DNA from: Anaerolineales bacterium
Lineage (GTDB): Bacteria; Chloroflexota; Anaerolineae; Anaerolineales; E44-bin32
Assembly: GCA_029210945.1 (NCBI GenBank)
Contig: JARGGH010000021.1
Coordinates: forward strand, 1-54,698
DNA: 54,698 nt
Direction: 5' to 3'
Positions within the stretch are counted from its first letter, which is position 1, and every line of letters starts with the position of its first letter. This document shows, in pieces, positions 1 through 7,975 of the stretch. Below the pieces are notes generated by a model. It did not search any database. It was not told the DNA's origin and saw only the letters and a list, made by a program, of their open reading frames with translations. The translations under genes were made by a program, and so were the position numbers.

Positions 1-307
1 GGTGCTAAATTCGACCCTGCCGGTGCTGGTCGACTTCTGGGCGCCGTGGTGCGGTCCCTGCAAGATGGTCGCGCCGATCCTCGATAAATTGGCCGGCGAG
101 TATGGCGATCGGCTCGTCATCGCCAAAATCAACACCGATGAGAATCCCGAATGGGCGATGCAGTTTGGCGTGCAGGGCATCCCCACGATGCTTGCCTTCG
201 CTAACGGCGAGCTCCTGCGCGAACAGGTTGGTGCGCTGCCGGAACCGATGTTGAGAGACTTCGTGGAAGACTTCCTCCAGACTTCCGGCGCGGCCCTATC
301 CCAGTAA
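1..307 (+). CDS. trxA: Thioredoxin (5' end cut by window edge)
   Basis: Small thiol-disulfide oxidoreductase that reduces protein disulfides in the cytoplasm. The active site WCGPC lies in the classical context DFWAPWCGPCKM, and the cis-proline loop is seen as GIPTML. Family members are normally about 105-110 residues and begin some 15-20 residues before the conserved VLVDFWA strand. Here the reading frame is open to the first base, so the GTG at position 2 is probably an internal valine and the true start lies outside the window. The C-terminal helix is complete and ends in a TAA stop. A GC-rich hairpin follows 25 bases later, so this is probably the last gene of its transcript. Family assignment is certain; which thioredoxin paralogue it is cannot be told. 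Confidence 0.95.
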   Translation, partial: VLNSTLPVLVDFWAPWCGPCKMVAPILDKLAGEYGDRLVIAKINTDENPEWAMQFGVQGIPTMLAFANGELLREQVGALPEPMLRDFVEDFLQTSGAALSQ

Positions 308-331
308 CGATATGCAATCCGAATAACCACG

Positions 332-363
332 AGCTGCCCCGGGGGTTACCCGGGGCAGCTTTC
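332..363 (+). terminator. Terminator hairpin after thioredoxin
   Basis: A perfect 12-bp stem (AGCTGCCCCGGG pairing with CCCGGGGCAGCT) closes a 5-base loop and is followed only by a short TTTC. The stem is very stable but the U-tract is poor. It sits between convergent genes, so it may serve both strands. Confidence 0.65.
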
Positions 364-405
364 GAGGCAGGCAAACCAACCGGGTATCCTTCAACTGGTA
401 TCCGG

Positions 406-1242
406 CTAGATCTTCTCCAAATGCTGTTCCACCCAGCGCTGGTAGCGCCGCCACAATTCCTGTGCAACCGGTCCGGGTTCTCCGGTTCCGATGATATCTT
501 CATCGATGCGCACGATGGGCAGGATCCCCCGGCTGCTGGAGGTGAGCATCGCTTCATCGAGAGCGTTAACCTCGTCAAGCCGTACCGGCTCAAATGAGGT
601 TTCAACGAGACCCTCTGCCACTTTCAGCAGGATCATGCGCGCAACCCCGGCGAGCACTGTTCCACGGGCGGTGCGCAGTTTTCCTTCAACAACGGCGTAA
701 AAATTGCTCGAAAGACCCTCCAGGATCACACCGTCCGGGCTGCAGACAAGTCCTTCATACGCCCAATCCGGCAGCTGCCTGCGAGCCTGCTCGCGCGGCT
801 GGATCCAGCGGTTAGATTTTGCTTGCGGGTTAGGCCGGTCGATACAGATCGTGGCGGCCGGAACGCCCGTCATCCGCAACTGCTCGGAAATGACCCGTAA
901 CGGCTCAACCGCCAGGAGAGCCGTGTCAGGGCTGTGCCGCGCGATCGAAATGCGGAAACGAGACTCCGGGAATCCTGCTTCATGAATGAGCCGTCGGAGA
1001 CCAGATCGAAGCCGGGAACGGTCCAGATCGAGCTGGATACCTTCCAGTTGGGCGGATCGCTCCAGCCGGTCCATGTGTGCTTCGAGCATGACGACGTGAT
1101 CGGAGCGGTAAGTTCGCGCGATTGTGTAGACGCCGTCCGGTTCCCTTGCACCGACTTGATCGAGTGAATCGGCGCTGAAGGATGCCGTGACGAGCTCGCC
1201 GTGTGATGTTAACAACCTTACAGGGATCGTCATGGCTCCCAT
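406..1242 (-). CDS. Class IV PLP-dependent aminotransferase (IlvE / ADC lyase type)
   Basis: Fold-type IV PLP enzyme of the family holding branched-chain aminotransferase, D-amino-acid aminotransferase and 4-amino-4-deoxychorismate lyase. The PLP lysine is probably K142 in the segment NPQAKSNRW. The second family hallmark, the EGLSSNFY stretch that helps hold the cofactor phosphate, is present, and a C-terminal SSRGILPI segment matches the cofactor-binding end of the family. At 278 residues the length is normal. Motifs alone do not separate BCAT, DAAT and ADC lyase: no typical BCAT substrate-loop motif was recognised, and no pab or ilv genes lie nearby. Two starts are possible, ATG at 1242 or ATG at 1233; neither has a clearly better ribosome binding site. 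It converges on thioredoxin and diverges from the LCP gene. Confidence 0.85.
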   Translation of the reverse strand: MGAMTIPVRLLTSHGELVTASFSADSLDQVGAREPDGVYTIARTYRSDHVVMLEAHMDRLERSAQLEGIQLDLDRSRLRSGLRRLIHEAGFPESRFRISIARHSPDTALLAVEPLRVISEQLRMTGVPAATICIDRPNPQAKSNRWIQPREQARRQLPDWAYEGLVCSPDGVILEGLSSNFYAVVEGKLRTARGTVLAGVARMILLKVAEGLVETSFEPVRLDEVNALDEAMLTSSSRGILPIVRIDEDIIGTGEPGPVAQELWRRYQRWVEQHLEKI

Positions 1243-1316
1243 TCCGAATTCATTAGGCAGGTGGTGATAAAGATAGCATAGATCTATGCGCCGATGAAGA
1301 AACCGGTGCCTCTGAG

Positions 1317-2246
1317 GTGGTAGAATCCCCGGTCATGCCCTTAGACCCCCACGTGGAAGACACGCAACCTTACGCTTTTGTAGATCACCGGACAGACCCG
1401 CCGCAGGTCGATGCATCCAGACCGCAGCGATCGATCCGCAGGAGAGGATCATTATTGCTGCTGGCATTCTTTGGTGCGTTGCTGATCTTGCTGCTGTTCC
1501 CCGGTCGGAATAACGTGCTGATCATAGGCCTGGACCGGGCTCCCGAAGGGACGACGATCGCCCGCAGTGATACGCTGATCCTGATGACCTACCGGCCCCA
1601 CCGCCCTTACGCTGCGACCCTTTCGATCCCGCGCGATCTATGGGTCGAGATCCCCGGTGTGGGTTACAACCGCATCAACACGGCGCATTTCTTCGCTGAA
1701 GGCGAACGGTCCGGGAGCGGTCCTGGGGCGGCGATGGCGGCCGTGGAACACAATTTCGGTGTCGAAGTGCATGACTATGTCAGTGTGCAATTCACCGGAT
1801 TGGTCCGATTCATCGATGCGCTTGGAGGGCTCCCGATAACCCTGGAGAATCCCGTTGGGAAGCTGCCTGCCGGCGATCACACGCTGTCAGGGGAGCAGGC
1901 GCTGGCATTCGTGCGTGATCGCAGCGGCACGGATGATTTCTTCCGCATGCAACAAGGCAGCATGTTCGTTCAAGCTGTCTTGCGTCGCATGCTGAAGCCG
2001 GCGGCCTGGCCGCGCATTCCGGCAGCAGTGTTCGAGTTGCGGCGAAGCATGCAGAGTAGCCTGAACATACTGGAATGGCTGCGGCTCACCTTCACCCTGG
2101 TGCGCGTAGGGCCGGAGGGGCTCGACAGCCATCAGATCTCACGTGAGATGACCAACGCGTTTGTCACGCAGGAAGGGGCCCAGGTGCTTGCCCCCGATTG
2201 GCCCCTGATCCAGGCACTCGTCACGGATCTTTTCCAAACGCCGTAG
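1317..2246 (+). CDS. LytR-CpsA-Psr (LCP) family cell-envelope protein
   Basis: LCP proteins are membrane-anchored phosphotransferases that attach anionic polymers or polysaccharides to the cell wall from lipid-linked precursors. A cytoplasmic N-terminus of about 45 residues precedes one transmembrane helix (about 46-62). The extracytoplasmic LCP domain follows, with the SIPRDLWV motif, RINTAH, a YVSVQFTGLVRFIDALGG block and a LSGEQALAFVRDR block. Near the end, DDFFRMQQ stands where the family usually has D-x-G-R-x-x-RQ, so the first Arg is kept and the second is Met. The length of 309 residues is typical. The start is uncertain: GTG at 1317 or ATG at 1335, neither with a good ribosome binding site. 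The gene stands alone, divergent from the aminotransferase. Confidence 0.9.
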   Translation: MVESPVMPLDPHVEDTQPYAFVDHRTDPPQVDASRPQRSIRRRGSLLLLAFFGALLILLLFPGRNNVLIIGLDRAPEGTTIARSDTLILMTYRPHRPYAATLSIPRDLWVEIPGVGYNRINTAHFFAEGERSGSGPGAAMAAVEHNFGVEVHDYVSVQFTGLVRFIDALGGLPITLENPVGKLPAGDHTLSGEQALAFVRDRSGTDDFFRMQQGSMFVQAVLRRMLKPAAWPRIPAAVFELRRSMQSSLNILEWLRLTFTLVRVGPEGLDSHQISREMTNAFVTQEGAQVLAPDWPLIQALVTDLFQTP

Positions 2247-2317
2247 ACCCGGTCCCTGTCGTGCTCCATCGGCGCGAATCGTCTCGCATCACATGGATGG
2301 CCTGAACAGCTGTCAAG

Positions 2318-3163
2318 TTATGCGGGGTCTGGGTTGGAGATATAGCGTTCGCCGGCCGCGATTTCTACCGGAAGTCTGTTCACGGGAGGGGGCAGCGGAC
2401 AGGTCGCATACGGCGTGAACGCACAGGGCGGATTGTAGGCGCGATTGAAATCGAGCCAGACCTGCTCGCCATCCGCCAGATCGACGACCAGGAACCTCCC
2501 TCCCGGGTAGGTGCCCCTTCCGTTTGTTTCATCACCGAAGAGGACGAGCGCGCGCCCCTCACCGGCCTCCAGGGCGTGAAGGCTGAATCGGGTCCCTTCG
2601 AATTCAAATTGAATCTCCCCCAGCACTGTTTCCTCTGTGGAATCACCGAGGACATCCGGAATTTGGATGGTGCGCGCCGCTTCTGCCTGTCGAAATTGAG
2701 CCGGCAGGCGGTATTCCGGTTGAACGGGATACCAGCTGCGGTCAGGGAACGCTACTCGCTCTTTCCGGCTGTTATCCCAATATCTCAACCCGATACGGCT
2801 GCCGCGTTTGATCAGCACGAAGCGCAGGTCGTTGTATGTGAGGAAGTCAGGATCCGGGTCAGTGTCCGCCGTGAGTTCCGCCTGTTTCAGCGGATGGCCG
2901 TTAATCTCGACCGTGACTCCCCTTCCGGCTTCGAAGGAGACAGTCTGACCTCGTCGCGTCAGCACGCCTAACCCTTCCGGTGCTTCAGCGCTGTGGAGCA
3001 CGAAGTCGCAATTGGGCGAACGCCCGATGCTGTGGTCGCCCTCCTCGACCCAGAATAGGCCGGCCAGCGCCAGCCAGCCGTTCTCATTCCGGATGCTTCT
3101 ATTCAGCTCCGCGCGCCAATCCTGGAGCTCTTTAATATATCGCTGTGTCATCCTCGAGTTCAT
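2318..3163 (-). CDS. DUF1684 family protein
   Basis: Matches the DUF1684 family by its layout. An N-terminal stretch with LAGLFWVEEGDHSIGRSPNCD is followed by a small beta domain, then the family core with the aromatic-rich RSWYPVQPEYR segment. A C-terminal half ends with FLVVDLADG, LDFNRAYNPPCAFTPYATCPLPPP and NRLPVEIAAGE. The conserved NPPCA-x-Y-x-x-CPLPP motif is the clearest signature. The biochemical role of the family is not established. No signal peptide or membrane segment is seen, so a cytoplasmic location is expected. The start is either ATG 3163 or ATG 3151. It converges on the LCP gene and lies downstream of the lipoprotein gene on the same strand, possibly co-transcribed (about 39 bases apart). 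Confidence 0.85.
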   Translation of the reverse strand: MNSRMTQRYIKELQDWRAELNRSIRNENGWLALAGLFWVEEGDHSIGRSPNCDFVLHSAEAPEGLGVLTRRGQTVSFEAGRGVTVEINGHPLKQAELTADTDPDPDFLTYNDLRFVLIKRGSRIGLRYWDNSRKERVAFPDRSWYPVQPEYRLPAQFRQAEAARTIQIPDVLGDSTEETVLGEIQFEFEGTRFSLHALEAGEGRALVLFGDETNGRGTYPGGRFLVVDLADGEQVWLDFNRAYNPPCAFTPYATCPLPPPVNRLPVEIAAGERYISNPDPA

Positions 3164-3202
3164 GCGCTTAAAGCCCTTGCCGCACCCCGGTCTTTGGTGC
3201 TC

Positions 3203-3796
3203 CTATCGTTGAACCCAGGCTTCAATGCCCTCAGACATCATTAAAAGCCAGAAGCGGTTCCCGGCATCCTGGAGCTTGGCGGCTGCATCCCAGAATCTCA
3301 GCGCGGCGGGGATTTTGTGCAGTGCGTTGCCCGTCGCGCAGAATTCGTTGATTTTGGCCATCGCCTCGGTCCATGCCTCACCGCTCTCGACCACCAGGTT
3401 ATGGATCGCCCGGGCATCTGATGGAGCACGGATACTTCTAACCTGCTCAATGTAGACCGTGAGGATCTCGTTGTCGGAGGCCAGACGCCCATCACAAAGG
3501 ACCTGGTCATTTTCTTCGGACTGCTTGAGGATCTCGCCGTCCCTCTGGAGGATCTCGCCGGAAGCCGTGATGAGAGGGCTCATCGTGTTTGCGTAAACAA
3601 TAAGCGCCCGGAGGTCATCATCGTCCGGCAGGTTTTGAGGCAGTGATTCGGGCGCGGTGGGAATCGCAACAAGCGTGGCAGTCGGTTCGTATTCCTGTGA
3701 GAAATAATCTCCGTCGGGCGATCTGCGGCCACCGCCGCATCCCAGGATCGAAATCATTATGGTCAAAATGGGCAGAATGATATTTTTCATATTCAT
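3203..3796 (-). CDS. Lipoprotein of unknown function
   Basis: A 197-residue exported lipoprotein. The chosen start, ATG 3796, gives a short basic N-terminus, a hydrophobic helix and the lipobox SILGC with the modified cysteine at residue 20; a GAGAGG ribosome binding site lies 7 bases upstream. A longer frame back to 3841 would bury the signal peptide and is rejected. After the cysteine come a Gly-rich turn and a short Thr/Pro-containing linker (about residues 35-55). A mostly helical domain of about 140 residues follows, with two or three Cys (CDGRLAS, FCATG) and many Leu/Ala heptads. I recognise no family. The domain looks like a helical bundle exposed outside the membrane. Confidence 0.75.
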   Translation of the reverse strand: MNMKNIILPILTIMISILGCGGGRRSPDGDYFSQEYEPTATLVAIPTAPESLPQNLPDDDDLRALIVYANTMSPLITASGEILQRDGEILKQSEENDQVLCDGRLASDNEILTVYIEQVRSIRAPSDARAIHNLVVESGEAWTEAMAKINEFCATGNALHKIPAALRFWDAAAKLQDAGNRFWLLMMSEGIEAWVQR

Positions 3797-4101
3797 AGCC
3801 TTGCCTCTCCAGGCAATCTTATCGTATGCTTGCGAACCCAAATGTCGCCGCTACGCGTACACTCCGTGGATATGAAAAGTTGCGCTCCAAGGGTAGTACA
3901 GCATCGATCTAAATACATCCTGCTCTCTTGCTACAGGCAAGATTGTATTGCAGGAGTTCTCACATTCCAATTCCCGGTGACCGGGGAATGGATGGAAACT
4001 GGCACTGAAAGATTAGTGCAAGCCATCTGCTGATCGAAATTTGATTCCTTTAAACAAGTCCGATATAAAGAATTCAGACCTAACCTGACAGGAGAACGTT
4101 T
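3797..4101. other. Intergenic region upstream of usp operon
   Basis: This 305-base divergent intergenic region separates the minus-strand lipoprotein from the plus-strand usp unit. It holds a near-perfect inverted repeat at about 3963-3990 (outer arms CATTCC and GGAATG, inner arms TTCCCGG and CCGGGGAA around TGA) and a sigma-70-like promoter at 4041-4069. The inverted repeat lies about 50 bases upstream of the -35 box and lacks a U-tract, so an operator or activator site is more likely than a terminator. Nothing else is recognised. Confidence 0.5.
4041..4069 (+). promoter_or_regulatory. Sigma-70-type promoter for usp-permease-usp unit
   Basis: TTGATT and TATAAA are separated by exactly 17 bases, close to the consensus TTGACA/TATAAT. 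The predicted start of transcription is near 4076, about 25 bases upstream of the ATG at 4102, which has an AGGAGA ribosome binding site. Confidence 0.6.
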
Positions 4102-4545
4102 ATGAGCGGCATCGTGTGCGCGATCCGTGGAGGACCAACGAGTAAGCCGACTATTTCACGAGCGATTGCGTTGGCCAAGGAAACCAAGAAAGTTTTGCAC
4201 TTTCTATATATCGTCAATCTTGATTTTCTTGCCTACACGGAGAGCAGTCGTGTGCGCGTGATTAAGGAAGAGATGCATGAGATGGGCGACTTCATCGTGC
4301 TGGCAGCTCAAGAGAAAGCTGAGAATCAGGGTGTCGAAGCGCAGGGCGCTGTCCGGGACGGAACCGTCGCAGAAGGGATCATCGAGTTCAGCCAGGAAAT
4401 CGAAGCGGACTATGTCGTTCTCGGCAGTCCACGTGCTGAACACGAAGAGAACGTCTTCACCCGAGAGCGATTTGAATCGTTCGTCGCAATGGTAGAAAAA
4501 GAGAGTGGGGCAAAGGTAGTGCTTTCTGAGATCGAAAGATCATGA
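4102..4545 (+). CDS. Universal stress protein family protein (first of pair)
   Basis: A 147-residue USP-fold protein (alpha/beta Rossmann-like), cytoplasmic. It starts with the strand IVCAIRGGPTS, where most USPs have ILVPVDGS, and has the typical helix SRAIALAKE, the strand VLHFLYIV and a C-terminal strand ADYVVLGSP. The ATP-binding loop of ATP-type USPs, G-x2-G-x9-G(S/T), is absent: after LGSP the sequence runs through ENVFTRERFESFV instead. The second USP of this unit shares that same ending, so the two are paralogues of one unusual subgroup. AGGAGA lies 7 bases before the ATG. The stop codon overlaps the permease start (ATGA), so the two are translationally coupled. A role in sensing or gating for the permease is inferred from context only. 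Confidence 0.85.
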   Translation: MSGIVCAIRGGPTSKPTISRAIALAKETKKVLHFLYIVNLDFLAYTESSRVRVIKEEMHEMGDFIVLAAQEKAENQGVEAQGAVRDGTVAEGIIEFSQEIEADYVVLGSPRAEHEENVFTRERFESFVAMVEKESGAKVVLSEIERS

Positions 4546-6242
4546 AACCGATCGTGCGCAACTCTCTGTTGTCTTTACTGGTAATCATCTTCAGTTTCTC
4601 TGTTTTTGTGGTGACGTCGCAGGTTGAAGCTCAAGATACGATCCAGCAGGCCTACCTGGTGGGACTGATAGAGGACCATCAGAGCGAGCCGATCGTGGGC
4701 GCTGACGTCATCTTGCAGGACGCTGACAGCGGCGAGGATCTGGCTGCAACCGAGACCGAATCAGACGGGCGGTTCGCCCTCCCCATCCCGCCTCAAATCC
4801 CCGCAGCTATGAGTGTGCAGATTGAGCGTGCACATTTCGAAAATGTTGAAATGCGGCTTCAGGTGAGCTCCATCGAGCATCTGGAACGGGGCGAATCGCT
4901 GACTCTGTCGCGGGTGACACTCGAGCGTAAAATCACACCAGCTTTCTGGGTCGCTGCGATGGTTTTTCTCGTCGTGCTCGTGCTGATCGCCACGGGTTTG
5001 TTCCACAATACGCTGGCTACCCTGATCGGCGTCACGCTGGTCTTCGGATTCAGCTATCTGGGATCCCTGGTCGATGATGGGTTGTTCATCTTTGACTTTG
5101 AGCGCTCGCTGCAGTACGTGGATTGGAACGTGATCTTCTTGATCATGGGCATGATGATCGTCATCGCCGTCGTCGAGGACACCGGTATATTTCAGTGGCT
5201 GGCTTTTGTCGCCTACCGATTATCACAGGGCCGGGCTTATGTGCTGCTTCCGATCCTGATGCTGTTTACCGGAGTAGCCTCGGCCTTTCTCGACAACGTC
5301 ACCACAATGCTCCTGATGACCCCGATCACCGTGCAGATCGCGCTGGCGATGGGCATCAACCCGCTGGCGCTGCTCATCCCCGAAGTGATGGCCTCCAACG
5401 TGATTGGCGTAAGCACGCTTGTCGGTACGCCTACGAACATCCTGATCGGGTCGTTCGCAGAGATTTCCTTCAACGACTTTCTAATAAACCTGACCCCCGG
5501 GGTGCTGATTGCGTTCGCAGGTCTCGTGGTTTATTCCGCCTTGATCTACCGGCAAGATCTGCGCGATGCGGATAAACCATCAGAGATGCTCATGGAGCGT
5601 CTGGCTGAACGTGGCAAGATCGAGGACGCCGAAAACTTGAAGAAAGCCGGCATTGTATTTGCGGGCATGATCGTGCTGTTTGTGCTGGGCGAGCAGTTCC
5701 ATCTGCTTCCCGCTGTAACCGCATTGATGGGTGCGACGACACTGCTTGTCTGGATCCGGCCCGATATTGAGGCGATGATCGAGGCCGTGGATTGGACCAC
5801 GCTGGTCTTTTTCCTGGCGTTGTTCATCACCGTGGGGGCGATACAGGAGGTCGGCCTTATCAGTATCATCGCCGGCGTTGTCGGCCGATTGGTCGGAGAG
5901 AGCATCGTACTTGCCATGATCGGCATCACAGTCTTCAGCGCCGTGCTGTCGACTGTGATTGCCAACATCCCCTTCACTGCGGCAATGCTTCCCGTTGTCG
6001 CGTTTCTATCCAGGACCGTACCGGGAGCCGAGAGCAAAATGCTGTTCTACTGCTTGTCCGTCGGCTCTGCGATGGGTGGAAACGGTTCGCTGATCGGCGC
6101 TTCAGCCAACATGGTCACCGCCGGGATCGCCGATTCGGCTGGTTATCCGATTAGCTATGGCTACTTCCTGAAGAAGGGTTTCCCGGCTTTGCTAATTACG
6201 GTTGCATTGGCGCTGATCTGGTTGCTGATACATTTCCTTTAA
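4542..6242 (+). CDS. ArsB/NhaD/OCA2-type ion permease with exported N-terminal domain
   Basis: A 566-residue membrane carrier of the ion-transporter superfamily (SLC13 / ArsB / NhaD / P-protein branch). Residues 1-30 form a signal peptide or first helix. Residues about 36-125 form a small beta-sandwich that resembles the carboxypeptidase-regulatory-like fold (LVGLIEDHQSEPIVGADVIL, then TESDGRFALPIP). From about 130 onward come 10-12 transmembrane helices. Family marks are ASAFLDNVTTMLLMTPIT, ASNVIGVSTLVGTPTNILIG and GSAMGGNGSLIGASANMV, the two half-repeat re-entrant regions of this superfamily. The LDN and NGSLIGASAN segments point to the OCA2/NhaD side. The transported ion (arsenite, Na+/H+, an organic anion) cannot be told. 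It overlaps the first usp by 4 bases and is followed by the second after 19 bases. Confidence 0.85.
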   Translation: MKPIVRNSLLSLLVIIFSFSVFVVTSQVEAQDTIQQAYLVGLIEDHQSEPIVGADVILQDADSGEDLAATETESDGRFALPIPPQIPAAMSVQIERAHFENVEMRLQVSSIEHLERGESLTLSRVTLERKITPAFWVAAMVFLVVLVLIATGLFHNTLATLIGVTLVFGFSYLGSLVDDGLFIFDFERSLQYVDWNVIFLIMGMMIVIAVVEDTGIFQWLAFVAYRLSQGRAYVLLPILMLFTGVASAFLDNVTTMLLMTPITVQIALAMGINPLALLIPEVMASNVIGVSTLVGTPTNILIGSFAEISFNDFLINLTPGVLIAFAGLVVYSALIYRQDLRDADKPSEMLMERLAERGKIEDAENLKKAGIVFAGMIVLFVLGEQFHLLPAVTALMGATTLLVWIRPDIEAMIEAVDWTTLVFFLALFITVGAIQEVGLISIIAGVVGRLVGESIVLAMIGITVFSAVLSTVIANIPFTAAMLPVVAFLSRTVPGAESKMLFYCLSVGSAMGGNGSLIGASANMVTAGIADSAGYPISYGYFLKKGFPALLITVALALIWLLIHFL

Positions 6243-6261
6243 GATCGGAGAGTGAATGTAG

Positions 6262-6741
6262 ATGGATAAAGCGAACGAGACCAAGATCAGACATGTCGCC
6301 TGCGCGGTGCGCGGCAGACTTGCCAATCGCAACGCCGTACAGCACGCGATCAACCTGGCTGCTGAGCATGGTGCGCGCCTGACATTCTTTCTAGTGATAT
6401 CAAGTGATTTTCTCGCTGCGGCAACACCGACGATGAGCCCGACCAAGACGCTCTTCGACCGCTTAGCCGAAATTGGGGAGTACCTCCTGTTTCTGCTCCA
6501 CGATCAGGCGATTCAAAGTGGAGTTTCAGATGTTGAGAATGAGATTCAGATTGGTGATATACGCTCCAGCCTGCGCGAATTTGCAGAGAGGACAAATGCT
6601 CAGGTTCTGGTGATGGGGCGCCCCTCGGATCGCGAGCCGCGCTCGATCTTCACTCCGCACGAATTTCCGGCTTTTGTTGAAGAGCTAGAAGATATTGGCG
6701 AGCTCAAGATCGAGGTAATTGATCCGGAAAATGTCAGTTAA
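6262..6741 (+). CDS. Universal stress protein family protein (second of pair)
   Basis: A 159-residue USP-fold protein, paralogous to the one at 4102. Shared marks are the opening VACAVRGRLANRN (compare VCAIRGGPTS), the DFL after the second strand, and the ending VLVMGRPSDREPRSIFTPHEFPAFVEEL, which copies the FTxxxFxxFV end of the first protein. It also lacks the G-x2-G-x9-G(S/T) nucleotide loop. The start ATG 6262 lies behind GGAGAG with a somewhat long spacing. It lies 19 bases downstream of the permease and is very likely in the same transcript. Two divergent USP copies flanking one carrier suggest a homo- or heterodimeric accessory to it; this is inference. Confidence 0.85.
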   Translation: MDKANETKIRHVACAVRGRLANRNAVQHAINLAAEHGARLTFFLVISSDFLAAATPTMSPTKTLFDRLAEIGEYLLFLLHDQAIQSGVSDVENEIQIGDIRSSLREFAERTNAQVLVMGRPSDREPRSIFTPHEFPAFVEELEDIGELKIEVIDPENVS

Positions 6742-6810
6742 TATCATTTGCACAGCAATAATCGGGATCCTTCACCAGTAGGTCTCCTCCGGTTGAACAG
6801 GATAAAAATT

Positions 6811-7902
6811 ATGTCCGGGCACGAACACATCGCTGGAGGATGCAACCGTGACGCATGGATGCAAGGGTTGCTAAGTCGCACGGCTTTTTTTAGTGGAGCC
6901 GTACTGATTGCTATGATCTTAAGCTCCTGCTCTCCAACGGCACCGGCTAATCCTCAGACATCTCCAGTCGCGGGCAGTTCACCTCAATATACGCTTAGTC
7001 CACCGATTATCGCTCCTGTAACTGAACCACCTGCCACCCCGACCATCACACGCACCGCGCGGCCAACCCAGAAGGCACCGACCTACACTCCTGCAGTGAT
7101 CGTCACTGCAGCTTCTCCTGACCAGACTGCCATGGAAACGCGGCCCTGTTTTCAAGCGACGTTTATCGAAGATGTCACTTACCGTGATGGCGCCAGGGTG
7201 TCGCCGGGTGAGATCTTCTTAAAAATATGGCGGTTTCGGAACGATGGCTCCTGTGAGTGGAGCTACACCGATCGGCTGGATTTTGTCGGCGGGGAACGAT
7301 TCAGCGGACCGGATGATGTGAAGATCAGATTCTTTGAAGAGGGCACCGACCTGGACCTTGAGCTCGGCGACCGCGACTGGTCAGACGGAACCGTGTATCA
7401 CGTCCCTCCCGGCGCGACGGTCGATATTGCGGTGGTTCTCAGAGCGCCTCTTGAAGAAGGCCGGCATAGAGGATACTGGCGCGTGCTCGCAGAGGACGGT
7501 GAGAACGCGAGCATGCAATTCTACGTTGATGTTGAAGTCCTGTTCACGCTTGAGGAGGAGAAAGGGCTCTGGAGCGGTGAATGGGAGCACGAGACGCACT
7601 TGAGTGAGCGGTCAGGAAACCCGCTCGTTCTGCATCAAGACGGCCGGCAGATTGAAGGTTTCTATTACAATTCGGACGGTGAAGTTTTCCTGATCGAAGC
7701 GAGCCTCTCGTCCGACGAAATGCGCATGGAAGGGTCCTTTGGCGAGGCATGGCAGGCTGGCTTTCCGTTCATTTTAGAACTCTTTCCCAATCAAAATGCA
7801 TTCCATGGATTGTATAATGATTCATCCTTCTCCAGCGGGCCATGGTGCGGGAGCCGGAACGGTTATGCGGTTCCGATCGGGGAATGCCTGCTGGAACCTT
7901 AG
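6811..7902 (+). CDS. Lipoprotein with NBR1-Ig-like (FW) domain
   Basis: A 363-residue exported lipoprotein. The start ATG 6811 has an AGGA ribosome binding site and gives a lipobox ILSSC with Cys40; ATG 6859 is a shorter alternative, and an upstream TTG frame is less likely. A Thr/Pro/Ala-rich linker follows (about 41-110). Residues about 113-245 match the NBR1 central domain, an Ig-like fold rich in tryptophan: FIEDVTYRDG, a KIWRFRNDGSCEW block, an LDFVGGERFSGP segment, PPGATVDIAVVLRAP and HRGYWRVLAEDG. In eukaryotic NBR1 this domain binds autophagy cargo; in Chloroflexota it is found in surface proteins of unknown role. The C-terminal 110 residues form a separate beta-rich domain (GLWSGEWEHE, then DGRQIEGFYYNSDG) that I do not recognise. 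Confidence 0.8.
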   Translation: MSGHEHIAGGCNRDAWMQGLLSRTAFFSGAVLIAMILSSCSPTAPANPQTSPVAGSSPQYTLSPPIIAPVTEPPATPTITRTARPTQKAPTYTPAVIVTAASPDQTAMETRPCFQATFIEDVTYRDGARVSPGEIFLKIWRFRNDGSCEWSYTDRLDFVGGERFSGPDDVKIRFFEEGTDLDLELGDRDWSDGTVYHVPPGATVDIAVVLRAPLEEGRHRGYWRVLAEDGENASMQFYVDVEVLFTLEEEKGLWSGEWEHETHLSERSGNPLVLHQDGRQIEGFYYNSDGEVFLIEASLSSDEMRMEGSFGEAWQAGFPFILELFPNQNAFHGLYNDSSFSSGPWCGSRNGYAVPIGECLLEP

Positions 7903-7975
7903 ATGATCAGCAGTTGAGGAGCATGCTCACACGAATCGACGGCAGGGTGGTCGTGATTCAGGAGGAAGTGTCAGG

